Assembly (NCBI RefSeq): GCF_049943125.1
Contig: NZ_CP188040.1
Coordinates: 496,001-560,000 of the forward strand
Reading direction: 5' to 3'
DNA from: JAEXZL01 sp049943125
GTDB taxonomy: Bacteria; Bacillota; Clostridia; Clostridiales; Clostridiaceae
Length of the DNA stretch: 64,000 nucleotides
This document shows positions 1 to 8,654 of this stretch, in pieces. The notes under the pieces were generated by a model. That model worked only from the letters and a program-made list of their open reading frames with translations, was not told where the DNA came from and searched no databases. The position numbers and the translations under genes were made by a program. Positions within the stretch are counted from its first letter, which is position 1; every line of letters begins with the position of its first letter.

Positions 1-568
1 GCAATATCAACTGGACAGTTGTTCCTAGTATAGTAAAAACAAGCAACATGATAAATGTACTTTTTCTATGGCACTGGTAATGCTTCATGGCCTTAACTGA
101 ATCTATGACCAGTATGGCATATGAACAGAAATATGCACCCACATACACACAAAACAGCGGCCCTCGGAAGTAACTGATATTGGAGTTTACGTTGAAAACC
201 AAACCGGTCCAAGGAGAACTTATAACAAGGGCAAAGCTTATCCACACTGGAATTGTCAGGAGTAATCTGATATTCCCTTTCCCCACAGAAAATGCCTTAG
301 ACAAAACAATCCCAATAAGGGGCGAAAGAGAAAAACCAATGGTATTAGCAATAAGCACTGAGGCTCTACGCACAAGTCTAATGTTTTCAAAAACTACGCT
401 ACCCATTTCTGCCACGATCACCGTCATTGCTATCAGAGCAGCAAGGACAAATTGTTTTTTCATTTCGGTAGTAAACAAAACATTACACCAGGACGCATGT
501 GCCAAAATAATCAAGGCAATAGCGCATATCACGTTCACAGCTATATAATTAAGAAATAAATCGGTCAT
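1..568 (-). CDS. Membrane sensor protein, N-terminal part only (probably a diguanylate cyclase)
   Basis: The reading frame starts at an ATG with AAGGAG eight bases upstream and stays open for 189 codons to the window edge, so the 3' part is missing. The visible protein begins MTDLFLNYIAVNVICAIALI and is almost entirely hydrophobic, with about five or six membrane segments. It resembles the 7TM-like sensory region that precedes GGDEF or histidine-kinase domains in clostridial signalling proteins, with a conserved-looking YFRGPLFCVYVGAY stretch between helices. No catalytic domain is visible, so calling it a diguanylate cyclase is inference; a histidine kinase is the alternative. It is somewhat richer in GC than the chromosomal core to the right. 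Confidence 0.6.
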   Translation of the reverse strand, partial: MTDLFLNYIAVNVICAIALIILAHASWCNVLFTTEMKKQFVLAALIAMTVIVAEMGSVVFENIRLVRRASVLIANTIGFSLSPLIGIVLSKAFSVGKGNIRLLLTIPVWISFALVISSPWTGLVFNVNSNISYFRGPLFCVYVGAYFCSYAILVIDSVKAMKHYQCHRKSTFIMLLVFTILGTTVQLIL

Positions 569-1070
569 ATGTATTAGCTCCTTCAAATTTTATATGAAAG
601 TAACCCTTTTTTCTTTAGTATCCAAAATTAGAATAGGAGTATGGCATACCAAGAAGATCTTCTGAAATGGGGAGATGAAGCTATACTTTGCCTATTACCA
701 TCCATAAGACTTCATATGCAATTTATAAATGTAACAGCTTAAGCTTTAATACTTTTATAAGTTAATTATAAAAAACATTTTACACATCTACAACATAAGT
801 TTTTGTAATTCTGCATATTATTTACATATCTACATACCGCTAATCTTTCCTAAACCAACATAGCTGTCATAGATATCAAGACATAAATTTTTGTTCTTCT
901 CAAGAGCTTCAAATTTCAAACCTCCCTTAAACAAAAGAGAAAATATATCATATTTATAATTATATTCAATAGGGGTATAGTAATAAAAGTACCCTAACCA
1001 TTGGACAAAGTAATTCATTAATAATAGAATAGCCTACTTCATATAATGATCTATTAGTAACTATCTATAT
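569..1070. other. AT-rich intergenic stretch without a supported gene
   Basis: The stretch lies between the sensor gene start and the terminator of the XRE regulator. It holds the leader of the sensor gene and a perfect 12-bp palindrome (AGAAGATCTTCT) near 650. A 62-codon minus-strand frame at 830-1018 lacks a ribosome binding site. I see no recognisable riboswitch. Confidence 0.5.
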
Positions 1071-1100
1071 AAAAATTAAAGAGCCCTACAGGACTCTTTA
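1071..1100 (-). terminator. Rho-independent terminator of the XRE regulator gene
   Basis: AAAGAG and CTCTTT arms pair around a short GC-containing middle at 1078-1099. On the minus strand the hairpin is followed by a T-rich run. It lies about 70 bases after the stop codon of the regulator. Confidence 0.65.
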
Positions 1101-1170
1101 AATATATTTATTACGAAAATATAACCGTTCTTCCACAAAGAAATTTCATCTTCTTATTTATATATATCTT

Positions 1171-1845
1171 TCATCCATCAATGGCAAGTTCCTTTTTTGT
1201 TAATTCACTTATAGCCCTAAATAATACTATAAATACCAATCCGAACATACCCAAAAACATTGCGATTGATGAAAATTCCGGTGCCTTAAAATTAATAAAT
1301 ATTAAAATTAAAGATATTATTAAGAAACATAAATATCCAATAGTTTTATCTTTCTTAGTAATTAAAGTAATTGTTTTGTCAGGATTTTTTATATCTTTAA
1401 TAAATTTTATCAATAGCCCTACCATTATAATAATAAACGGTATATCATATAATAAATCTTTAAAAAACATCTTTCCTAAAAAATCTAGTTCTATAAAAAC
1501 TTCCCCATAAGCCCCACTATTATAGAAGTAAACATTCAGTGGAAAATAAATTAATAAAATAATATAGCTTATTGTCTTGGTTCGAATTTCATTATGATAA
1601 TACATTTTAACAGTTTTTTCTTCCGTTAAAGTTTCCACTAAATCATCTTTTTCTCCATTAATCAGAGAGTCTATTTCTACATTAAATAATACAGAAAGAT
1701 TCAGTAAATTTTCAGTAGAAGGTTCGCTTATATTATTTTCCCATTTTGAAACTGCCTGTCTGCTAACCCCTAATTTTTCTGCAACTATCTCCTGAGAATA
1801 TCCTTTTGCCTCTCTTAACTTTTTTATATTCATACCTAATTTCAT
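1171..1845 (-). CDS. XRE-family transcriptional regulator with C-terminal membrane helices
   Basis: Residues about 1-60 form a Cro/C1-type helix-turn-helix (SQEIVAEKLGVSRQAVSKWE), the DNA-binding part. A short linker follows, then about four hydrophobic segments between residues 90 and 215, so the protein is probably anchored in the membrane. This layout is common in Firmicutes regulators that control a nearby transporter or stress gene, but none is adjacent here. The start is supported by AAAGGAGG seven bases upstream. Paired CAACTATAG sequences just upstream of the gene look like its own operator, suggesting autoregulation. The signal and targets are unknown. Confidence 0.8.
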   Translation of the reverse strand: MKLGMNIKKLREAKGYSQEIVAEKLGVSRQAVSKWENNISEPSTENLLNLSVLFNVEIDSLINGEKDDLVETLTEEKTVKMYYHNEIRTKTISYIILLIYFPLNVYFYNSGAYGEVFIELDFLGKMFFKDLLYDIPFIIIMVGLLIKFIKDIKNPDKTITLITKKDKTIGYLCFLIISLILIFINFKAPEFSSIAMFLGMFGLVFIVLFRAISELTKKELAIDG

Positions 1846-1884
1846 AATTTAACCTCCTTTCATGTTTAAAGTATAAATAATTTA

Positions 1885-1920
1885 ATAGTTGCATTCTACC
1901 AACTATAGCGCAACTATAGG
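1885..1920. promoter_or_regulatory. Putative operator upstream of the XRE regulator
   Basis: An inverted pair ATAGTTG-N8-CAACTAT is followed at once by a direct repeat CAACTATAG-CG-CAACTATAG. The cluster lies 40-75 bases before the start codon, where a promoter is expected. That is the typical position for a site bound by an XRE repressor controlling itself. Function is inferred from position and symmetry only. Confidence 0.45.
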
Positions 1921-2111
1921 TTTCCCTATGCTAATATCTTCCTACACATTTCTAGTAGATGAAGATAATCATGCAACTTTACCTTTCTATAAATTATATA
2001 GATTTAATTCCTTAGTATAAAATTCAGAGTTAGTATAACTTACTTAAAACTATATTCCATATTATTACAAAGATAACATACCAATTATGATATATCAACG
2101 GTTAAAAAGTA

Positions 2112-2150
2112 GTTATAAAATAAGCCCGCAGATAATATCCTCTGCAGGCT
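2112..2150 (-). terminator. Terminator downstream of the SAP-domain gene region
   Basis: The arms AGCCTGCAGA and TCTGCGGGCT pair with one mismatch on the minus strand and are followed by a T-rich stretch. It would end transcripts coming from the SAP-domain gene about 240 bases upstream. Confidence 0.6.
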
Positions 2151-2339
2151 GTTTCATATTTCCCTTATTATTTAGATACCCCAAAATGTTTAAGCTCATC
2201 TTTAATTACTTCCACCTTATGAGTGGCACTGGTTTTCACAGATGTTTCAATTTATTGACTCCGTTAGGTACTTCATACATAGGTAAACCAAGAGAATACT
2301 TAACATCAGCAGTAGGCCGTTTCCAATCGAACCAAACGC

Positions 2340-2388
2340 TGTTCTCATGGACGTCCATTCGTTTGCGGGAACATATCCACTACTGCCT
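2340..2388 (-). pseudogene. Remnant of an RlmD-type methyltransferase C-terminus
   Basis: Directly after the SAP gene stop codon another minus-strand frame reads EVKAVVDMFPQTNGRP and then stops. VDMFPQT is the hallmark near the C-terminus of RlmD-family 23S rRNA methyltransferases. The DNA at 2360-2380 matches the same part of the intact rlmD gene (3608-3628) in 20 of 21 bases. The rest of such a gene is absent. The sequence to about 2150 contains only short frames without a clear start, such as one reading NSVWFDWKRPTADVKYSL. Confidence 0.4.
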
Positions 2389-3495
2389 TTACTTCTTATT
2401 TTTTGCAACCCGTTTCGCCTTTATTTCCTCAATCTTCTTGATATAGGTATCAGACTTATAGGCATATGTTGGTTTGGTTCTTTTAAGTTTTGTTACAAAA
2501 GCAAGAGCGTCATCATACCGCTTTGCTTTGATATATAAATCTGGCAGTTCAAAGTGCCATCTAGTACCCTCAAACCTCAAGCCACCGTTTGCCCATATCA
2601 TTTCCCAAAAGGCAATATAGGAATCCAAGTCTTTGTCCTTACTATATTTATCCCTTGCTTTCTGAACATCTGCAATCTGCTGGTCTTGTGTCTTTAGAGC
2701 ATTATATCCTTCAGGGTCAATTTTCTTAAGGTCCTTCATGAAAACATCATTTCTATCTGATGTTTCCTTATTCATTTTTCGTTCTTGTTCGTCCACAACT
2801 GCTTTCCAATTGGACTTATCTCCTCTACCAAGTAATTTATTAATGCTCCACACATTAAAAGTCATACCCCATCGTTCATCTTCTGTTGTCTTATTAGGAG
2901 CACTATGCATATAAGGAACATATGCATTTTCGCAGAGTTCCTGTTGTCCTATTTCAGTAAGAAGATATTTTACTTGAACACCTGCTGCAAGCAACTCTTC
3001 TTCTGGGACAGTTTCCGCCACACGTGCAACAAGTTCTGCTTTCTTTCCAGTAGTAGATAGACCTTTTTCTACAAGTAATTCCTTTAATTGTGGCACTGTA
3101 AAGCCTTTTACAGAATCTTTAGCAGATGCAAAAGCAATATACCCTCTATCTTCCAGACTCTTAAGTGCAACTCCTACATCACGAATACCATATGCAAACC
3201 ACCAGAATCCCGGATATCCATTTTTCGGTTCGGGATAAGTACCCTTCGAGCAATACTCCAACAATAAAATTTCTGCAGGATAAAGACCTCTGTTTGATGG
3301 AATAGCTGTTTTCTTTCTATCTTCAAAAGATATAACCTTTCGCTCAAAATCGGTACCTTCGGCAATAACATCTGTATAATACGAGTCTGGCTGATAGTAT
3401 TTCTTTTCTTCTTTAGGTACTTTTGTATTTACACTTTTTTCTAGTGGTGTTGGAACTGGTTTATCCTTTTTCTTAAATAAATCAAATAATCCCAT
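2389..3495 (-). CDS. SAP-domain protein of unknown function
   Basis: The start is taken at MGLFDLFKKKDK, where AAAGAGGT lies six bases upstream; a frame beginning ten codons earlier has no such signal. After a lysine-rich N-terminus, residues about 130-165 form a SAP motif (FTVPQLKELLVEKGLSTTGK followed by KAELVARV), a short helix-extended loop-helix module that binds DNA or RNA. The remainder is hydrophilic with charged helices and no catalytic motif that I recognise. The last third (residues about 280-360) looks like helical repeats (DLDSYIAFWEMIWANGG, LPDLYIKAKRYDDALAFV). It lies in an accessory segment beside a gene remnant, which suggests acquisition. The role is unknown. Confidence 0.65.
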   Translation of the reverse strand: MGLFDLFKKKDKPVPTPLEKSVNTKVPKEEKKYYQPDSYYTDVIAEGTDFERKVISFEDRKKTAIPSNRGLYPAEILLLEYCSKGTYPEPKNGYPGFWWFAYGIRDVGVALKSLEDRGYIAFASAKDSVKGFTVPQLKELLVEKGLSTTGKKAELVARVAETVPEEELLAAGVQVKYLLTEIGQQELCENAYVPYMHSAPNKTTEDERWGMTFNVWSINKLLGRGDKSNWKAVVDEQERKMNKETSDRNDVFMKDLKKIDPEGYNALKTQDQQIADVQKARDKYSKDKDLDSYIAFWEMIWANGGLRFEGTRWHFELPDLYIKAKRYDDALAFVTKLKRTKPTYAYKSDTYIKKIEEIKAKRVAKNKK

Positions 3496-3565
3496 AATGA
3501 CCTCTTTAATTATAGTATATTTCATATAGGAAAGATTCCTATATTTCGAGTTTTTTTATACATTA

Positions 3566-4942
3566 TTATTCTACTCTTGACATCAGTACAACACACTCTA
3601 TATGAGCCGTCTGCGGGAACATATCCACCGGCTGTACTTTCTGTGTTTTATAGCCACGTTCCTCTAATATAGCCAAATCTCTAGCGAGAGTCGATGGGTC
3701 GCAGGATACATATACTATTCTTCTAGGAGCCATTTCTCCTATGGCTTCTAGTAGCTCCTTACCGCAGCCCTTTCTAGGTGGATCAACCACTACTACATCG
3801 GCCTTAACCCCTTTGCTTATAAGCTGTGGAATAACTTTTTCAGCTTCTCCTACGAAGAATTCTGCGTTGTCTACATTATTGTCCTTGGCATTTTCTATGG
3901 CGTTTTCTATAGCCTGAGGAACTATTTCAACTCCATATACCTTTTTGGCCTTTTGAGAGAGGAATAAGGATATGGTTCCTGTACCGCAGTAAGCATCAAA
4001 AACTGTTTCTTCTCCTGTGAGTCCAGCATACTCTAGCGCTTTTCCATATAGCACTTCAGTCTGAACAGGATTTACTTGAAAGAAGGACAATGGAGAAATT
4101 TTAAATCTAAAATCTCCTATATAATCGGTTATGTGATCCTCTCCATAGAGGACTGTATTCTCTTCTCCCAGGATTACATTTGTTGCCTTAGGATTGTAAT
4201 TGAGTATTATGCTTTTGATAGCTGTCATGGAAGCGGTGAGCTCTTCTATCAGCTCATTGGTTGCTGGAATAGTTCTTTTAGCAGCTACAAGTACCACCAT
4301 GATTTCATCGGTCTTAAAGCCTCTGCGAACCATGATGTGTCTGAGCTCTCCTGCTTTAGAGTACTCTCCATCTACTATATATGGTTTAATATTATTCCTT
4401 ATTATCCATTCCCTAATAATAGCTACTATTTTATCTGCTGCTTCATCCTGGATTAGACAGGCTGGGGTATCAACTATGTTGTGGCTTCTTGGAGCAAAAA
4501 AGCCTATCTGAAGCTTGCCCTTCTGCATCCCCACTGGAAGCTGAACCTTATTTCTATATCGGAAGGGATTCTCCATGCCAAGGGTAGGAAGAACAAGGGA
4601 TGGGTCTAAGCCTCCTATCTTACTAATACAATCCATGACTCTTTCCTGCTTCAGCTTCAGCTGTGTTTCATAGGTGGTGTGCTGAAGGCTGCAGCCTCCA
4701 CAGGCTTTGTAGACTGGGCATGGAGGAAGCTGCCTGTTTGGTGCTTCTTCTATAACCTCCAGAAGCTTACCATAGCTGTAGCTTTTTTTAACCTTTACTA
4801 TCTTAGCCTTAACCTGCTCTCCCGTAAGTGCACCTGGGATGAAAACAGTGTAGCCTTCTTCAGTTTTAGCTATACCTTCTCCTTCATAGCCTTGACTTTT
4901 TATTTCAAAGATATAATCTTCATTTTTATTAAGCAAATTCAT
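3566..4942 (-). CDS. rlmD: 23S rRNA (uracil-5-)-methyltransferase, RlmD/RumA family
   Basis: The enzyme transfers a methyl group from S-adenosylmethionine to a uridine of 23S rRNA. Residues about 7-62 form the TRAM RNA-binding domain. CPVYKACGGCSLQH at about 75-90 and a later Cys (DTPACLI) are the expected 4Fe-4S ligands. FQVNP and DAYCGTGTISLFL mark the SAM-binding fold. SCDPSTLARD contains the nucleophilic Cys and HIECV the catalytic Glu. Length (458 residues) is normal. GTG and ATG start codons are adjacent, and AAAGG lies very close to both, so the exact start is uncertain. The family also includes RlmCD, which modifies two positions; sequence alone does not settle which this is. Confidence 0.9.
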   Translation of the reverse strand: MNLLNKNEDYIFEIKSQGYEGEGIAKTEEGYTVFIPGALTGEQVKAKIVKVKKSYSYGKLLEVIEEAPNRQLPPCPVYKACGGCSLQHTTYETQLKLKQERVMDCISKIGGLDPSLVLPTLGMENPFRYRNKVQLPVGMQKGKLQIGFFAPRSHNIVDTPACLIQDEAADKIVAIIREWIIRNNIKPYIVDGEYSKAGELRHIMVRRGFKTDEIMVVLVAAKRTIPATNELIEELTASMTAIKSIILNYNPKATNVILGEENTVLYGEDHITDYIGDFRFKISPLSFFQVNPVQTEVLYGKALEYAGLTGEETVFDAYCGTGTISLFLSQKAKKVYGVEIVPQAIENAIENAKDNNVDNAEFFVGEAEKVIPQLISKGVKADVVVVDPPRKGCGKELLEAIGEMAPRRIVYVSCDPSTLARDLAILEERGYKTQKVQPVDMFPQTAHIECVVLMSRVE

Positions 4943-5053
4943 CACCTTTATAATATAGGCATAGAGAAAATCTCCCTCTCTTAACCTTTTTATTTTCCAA
5001 CTAATTGTCCCTTATGAGTTGCTAAAAGTCAAGGGGGGACAACCTTTGATACA

Positions 5054-5081
5054 CAAAAAAAAGAGCACCTATTAAGGTGCT
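5054..5081 (-). terminator. Strong terminator of a candidate small RNA
   Basis: A perfect 7-bp stem (AGCACCT / AGGTGCT, loop of four) is followed on the minus strand by a run of eight T. It lies 250 bases beyond the pyk hairpin and belongs to the short transcription unit starting near 5150. Confidence 0.8.
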
Positions 5082-5150
5082 AAGTAATATTTGAATCAGT
5101 TGCCATTACACATCTTAGTATTCTCGCCAAAATCTATGACGAATATACAC
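5055..5150 (-). ncRNA. Candidate small RNA between pyk and rlmD
   Basis: A sigma-A-type promoter on the minus strand (TTTACA at 5186-5181, 17-base spacer, TATATA at 5163-5158, with TATAAT overlapping) points at about 95 bases that end in a strong intrinsic terminator. There is no ribosome binding site; the only ATG gives a five-residue peptide. The combination of promoter, short body and terminator suggests a small RNA. I do not recognise its family. Confidence 0.4.
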
Positions 5151-5365
5151 TTTATTATATATAATTTCAGAGGGTCCATGTGTAAACTTTTTGTGAACAT
5201 TTATATATATTTATAGGTTTGCATTAATACTTTTACATATTATTACATTTATACTCATATTGTTATAATTATTATAAATAATATCTAAAAAATATCATGC
5301 TGTACTTTTAATATTATTATTTCATGAGTAACAATACTAAACTCAAAATTAATCATTAACTTAAA

Positions 5366-5398
5366 TAAGCTCTTAAGGCAATAAACCCTAAGAGCTTA
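5366..5398 (-). terminator. Hairpin at the end of the pfkA-pyk operon
   Basis: A perfect 10-bp inverted repeat (TAAGCTCTTA / TAAGAGCTTA) with a 13-base loop lies ten bases after the pyk stop codon. The T run after it is weak, so termination may be partial. Confidence 0.6.
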
Positions 5399-5407
5399 AA
5401 AATCTAA

Positions 5408-6826
5408 TTATTCAACTACGCTAACCTTAACCATGTTAGTTGAGCCTTTTTCAAGTACTGGAACACCTGCAGCTATAACAACTATATCTCCTGTCTTAAC
5501 TAGGCCAGTTTGCTTAGCCATAGCTGATGCTTGAGCAAGCATTTCATCAGTAGTTTCTATTCTATTAGCTACTATTGGATATACTCCCCAAACTAGAGAA
5601 AGCTGACGAGCTACATTTTCATATGGAGTAACAGCTATGATTGGAGCCTCAGGCTTATATCTAGACACACGTCTTGCTGTTGCACCGGATTGAGTGGAGG
5701 TTATGATTGCTGCCGCCTCTAATTCCATTGCAACATTACAAACGGAACGGCTAATTGCACCACCAATTGTTCTAGCTCTCTTACCAAGCTTTAAGGTTGC
5801 AGCTTCATAGGTTAAGTGCTTTTCAGCCTCTTCAGCTATAGAAGCCATGGTTTGAACAGCTTCTACTGGCCAGCTTCCATTAGCACTTTCCCCACTAAGC
5901 ATTATAGCATCTGTTCCATCTATAATAGCATTAGCTACGTCAGAAACCTCAGCTCTCGTTGGTCTTGGATTTCTAATCATAGAATCCAGCATTTGAGTAG
6001 CTGTGATAACTGGTTTTCCATATTTATTACATTTTTCTATTATCATCTTCTGAACTGAAGGCACCTTTTCTATAGGAATTTCAACACCAAGATCTCCTCT
6101 AGCTACCATGATACCATCAGATACAGCTATGATTTCATCAATATTATCCACACCTTCTTGATTTTCAATCTTAGAATATATGTGGATATTTTCTCCACCG
6201 TGTGCGCTTAATACTTCTCTTATAGCTATAACATCATCAGCTTTTCTTATGAAGGAAGCAGCTACAATGTGAACACCAATTTCACAACCAAACTTTAAGT
6301 CTGCCACATCTTTTTCAGTCATTGCAGGAAGCTTGATAGCTACTCCAGGAACATTAACTCCTTTGTGAGTACCTACCATACCGGTATTTAAAACCTTAGT
6401 ATGAATTTTATTTCCTTCAGTCTTTTGTACTTCCAAGCCTACAAGACCATCATCAATAAGAATCCTGTCTCCTGCCTTAACGTCTCTAGAAAGACCTGCA
6501 TAAGTAACACTGCACTGAGTAGCATCACCTACAACCTCTTCCCCAGCATATATTGTAAATTCTGTTCCTGTTTTAAGCTCTACCTTACCCTCTGCAAACT
6601 TCCCTGTTCTTATCTCAGGTCCTTTTGTGTCAAGAACTATAGCTATTGGCTTTTTATGTTTTTCTGCAAGCCTTTTAACCATATTGATTCTTTCAGCATG
6701 CTCAGCATGATCTCCATGGGAAAAATTATGTCTTGAAGCATTCATCCCTGCTTCAATTATTTTTGATAACACTTCTTCCTTTTCACTAGCTGGTCCTATG
6801 GTACATACTATTTTGGTATTCCTCAT
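5408..6826 (-). CDS. pyk: Pyruvate kinase
   Basis: It catalyses the last step of glycolysis, phosphoenolpyruvate plus ADP to pyruvate plus ATP, in the cytoplasm. The N-terminus MRNTKIVCTIGPAS is the family signature. The active-site segment ITATQMLDSMIRNPRPTRAE and the following DVANAIIDGTDAIMLSGES are intact. The length of 472 residues corresponds to the form with A, B and C domains only; the extra C-terminal PEP-utiliser-like domain seen in bacilli is absent. AAGGGAG precedes the start by about 11 bases. It follows pfkA with a gap of 107 bases, the usual clostridial glycolytic operon. Confidence 0.97.
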   Translation of the reverse strand: MRNTKIVCTIGPASEKEEVLSKIIEAGMNASRHNFSHGDHAEHAERINMVKRLAEKHKKPIAIVLDTKGPEIRTGKFAEGKVELKTGTEFTIYAGEEVVGDATQCSVTYAGLSRDVKAGDRILIDDGLVGLEVQKTEGNKIHTKVLNTGMVGTHKGVNVPGVAIKLPAMTEKDVADLKFGCEIGVHIVAASFIRKADDVIAIREVLSAHGGENIHIYSKIENQEGVDNIDEIIAVSDGIMVARGDLGVEIPIEKVPSVQKMIIEKCNKYGKPVITATQMLDSMIRNPRPTRAEVSDVANAIIDGTDAIMLSGESANGSWPVEAVQTMASIAEEAEKHLTYEAATLKLGKRARTIGGAISRSVCNVAMELEAAAIITSTQSGATARRVSRYKPEAPIIAVTPYENVARQLSLVWGVYPIVANRIETTDEMLAQASAMAKQTGLVKTGDIVVIAAGVPVLEKGSTNMVKVSVVE

Positions 6827-6933
6827 TTATTTAAACACTCCCTTGTATTAATTTACAACTTTATCCTCTAATGTGTATCTTAGTATATTTAGTTGCTTTG
6901 TCTTTTGTTATGATTAATTATTATTATCTACTT

Positions 6934-7896
6934 TTATTGGGATAGTATTCTCGCAACCTCATAAAGCTCATTGTCAAATCTTCTTTCTATGGCTAAGGCT
7001 TCGTCTATATCATCATCTATAACTTGATTATTTCTTATTCCTACAACTCTTGCACTCTTTCCTTCCATTAATAGCTCCACAGCCCTAGCTCCAAGTCTGG
7101 ACGCTAAAACTATATCAGCTACCGTTGGCTGACCACCTCTCTGTATGTGTCCAAGGATTGTTGCTCTAGTTTCTAAACCAGAAATCTCCTGAACATATTC
7201 AGCTAATTCATTGGCTCCACCAACACCTTCTGCAAGAATTATAATATTATGGAGCTTTCCATTATTTTTTCCATCTAGGATTGTTCTTATAAGCTCATCT
7301 CTATTATACTCTTTTTCAGGAACAATAATACTCTCTGCTCCTCCAGCAAGGCCAGAATAAAGAGCTATATCTCCACAATGTCTACCCATTACTTCAATAA
7401 TACTTACTCTATCATGAGAAGTAGAAGTATCTCTGAGTTTATTGATAGAATCATGAACAGTGTTTAATGCGGTATCAAAGCCAATGGTGTAGTCTGTATA
7501 TGCTAGATCATTGTCTATAGTTCCAGGTAATCCTATTGTAGCAACCCCAAGCTTCGATAGAAGCTTGGCACCTGTAAAGGTTCCGTCTCCACCTATCACT
7601 ATTAATGCATCTACTCCATATGCCTTTAAAATATTTGCTGCCTTCTGTCTTACCTCTTCTTTTTTGAATTCACTGCAGCGGGCTGTTCTTAAAATAGTTC
7701 CTCCTCTTTGAATAATATCAGAAACACTATGCCTATCCATTCTAAACAAGTCTCCACTGATAAGACCTGCATATCCCCTTCTAACTCCCATTACCTCAAG
7801 ATTATTGTGAAGAGCTATTCTTACTACTGCTCTTATGGCAGCATTCATCCCTGGTGCATCTCCACCACTGGTCAAAATAGCAATTTTTCTTATCAT
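6934..7896 (-). CDS. pfkA: ATP-dependent 6-phosphofructokinase
   Basis: It phosphorylates fructose 6-phosphate to fructose 1,6-bisphosphate, the committed step of glycolysis. KIAILTSGGDAPGMNA (nucleotide-binding loop), VIGGDGTFTGA, the substrate motif GLPGTIDNDL with the catalytic Asp, and EVMGRHCGDIAL are all present. Gly in GGDGTF fits an ATP-dependent rather than PPi-dependent enzyme. The 320-residue length is typical. AGGAGG lies eight bases before the ATG. pyk follows in the same direction. In many clostridia dnaE lies directly upstream; here a sugar-uptake island separates them. Confidence 0.97.
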   Translation of the reverse strand: MIRKIAILTSGGDAPGMNAAIRAVVRIALHNNLEVMGVRRGYAGLISGDLFRMDRHSVSDIIQRGGTILRTARCSEFKKEEVRQKAANILKAYGVDALIVIGGDGTFTGAKLLSKLGVATIGLPGTIDNDLAYTDYTIGFDTALNTVHDSINKLRDTSTSHDRVSIIEVMGRHCGDIALYSGLAGGAESIIVPEKEYNRDELIRTILDGKNNGKLHNIIILAEGVGGANELAEYVQEISGLETRATILGHIQRGGQPTVADIVLASRLGARAVELLMEGKSARVVGIRNNQVIDDDIDEALAIERRFDNELYEVARILSQ

Positions 7897-8177
7897 CGAA
7901 TACCTCCTACCGGGACAATACTTGACCCTAGACTGTTTAAATTAACCCACTGTTTCTAGTCTAATTTTACATAAAGTTTAACTTTATTTCAATAGTAACA
8001 CTAATTTTATTATAACCGGATACTTTTACATATATGTTAAAATCTAATGTACATAATTTTAACAATGTTTTTAAATAAGTTCCTATATATAAAAAGAATA
8101 ATATATGGCTATATATTTTATATAATATATAATATAAGAAATAACTTCAGATTTTATAAATATATAAGGAGGAAAAT

Positions 8178-8552
8178 ATGATAGACTTTCAAAACGGTGG
8201 AGTGATTAAATTAAAAGAAACAGGAGCAGACTCTTTAGAAGGTAACCTAAAGCAGCTTTTAATACCCGGTGAACAGATTCTCCAGGGTTATAAAGGAATA
8301 AGAGATTATGTAGTTTTTACCACAAAAAGGATTATTGCAGTAAATATTCAGGGCATAACAGGGAAGAAAAAAGATTACACCTCTCTACCTTATTCAAAGA
8401 TCCAGGCTTTTTCTATTGAGACTGCAGGCAACTTTGATCTAGACAGTGAGCTCGATTTATTTTTTAGCGGCTTAGGCCATGTGAGGTTTGAATTCTCAGG
8501 CAGAAATGATATAGTAAGGCTTGGACAAATAATAAGTGAACGAATCCTTTAA
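8178..8552 (+). CDS. Bacterial PH-domain protein (bPH_1 type)
   Basis: This small soluble protein of 124 residues is built mainly from one bacterial pleckstrin-homology-like domain. The pattern LLIPGEQILQGYKGIRDYVV, then FTTKRIIAVNIQG, then YSKIQAFSIET is typical of the bPH_1 family, ending in a C-terminal helix (IVRLGQIISERIL). There is no signal peptide or membrane segment. AAGGAGG precedes the ATG by seven bases. It stands alone, divergent from pfkA and convergent with the beta-glucoside operon. Members of this family have no general established function. Confidence 0.75.
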   Translation: MIDFQNGGVIKLKETGADSLEGNLKQLLIPGEQILQGYKGIRDYVVFTTKRIIAVNIQGITGKKKDYTSLPYSKIQAFSIETAGNFDLDSELDLFFSGLGHVRFEFSGRNDIVRLGQIISERIL

Positions 8553-8571
8553 ATTATGTTTACAGAAATAA

Positions 8572-8630
8572 AGCCGAGGATAATAAGGAAGGGCTCCATA
8601 TTTACGCCTCGGCTCTTATTATTTTACTTA
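8572..8630. terminator. Bidirectional terminator between the PH-domain gene and the GH4 gene
   Basis: AGCCGAGG (8572-8579) pairs perfectly with CCTCGGCT (8607-8614) around a long loop. T-rich sequence follows on both strands. It lies between two convergent genes and can serve both. Confidence 0.7.
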
Positions 8631-8654
8631 TACTTAGTAAATTTTAACGATAAT

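Noticed and set aside
600..760. Possible c-di-GMP (GEMM) riboswitch upstream of the partial sensor gene
   Set aside because: An AGGCAAA stretch is present, but the remaining GEMM core and paired helices could not be found.
830..1018. Minus-strand 62-codon frame as a gene
   Set aside because: There is no ribosome binding site, no recognisable domain and low-complexity AT-driven composition; it may be chance.
2087..2538. Plus-strand frames over the end of the SAP-domain gene
   Set aside because: They overlap a clearly coding minus-strand gene or a terminator, and lack ribosome binding sites.
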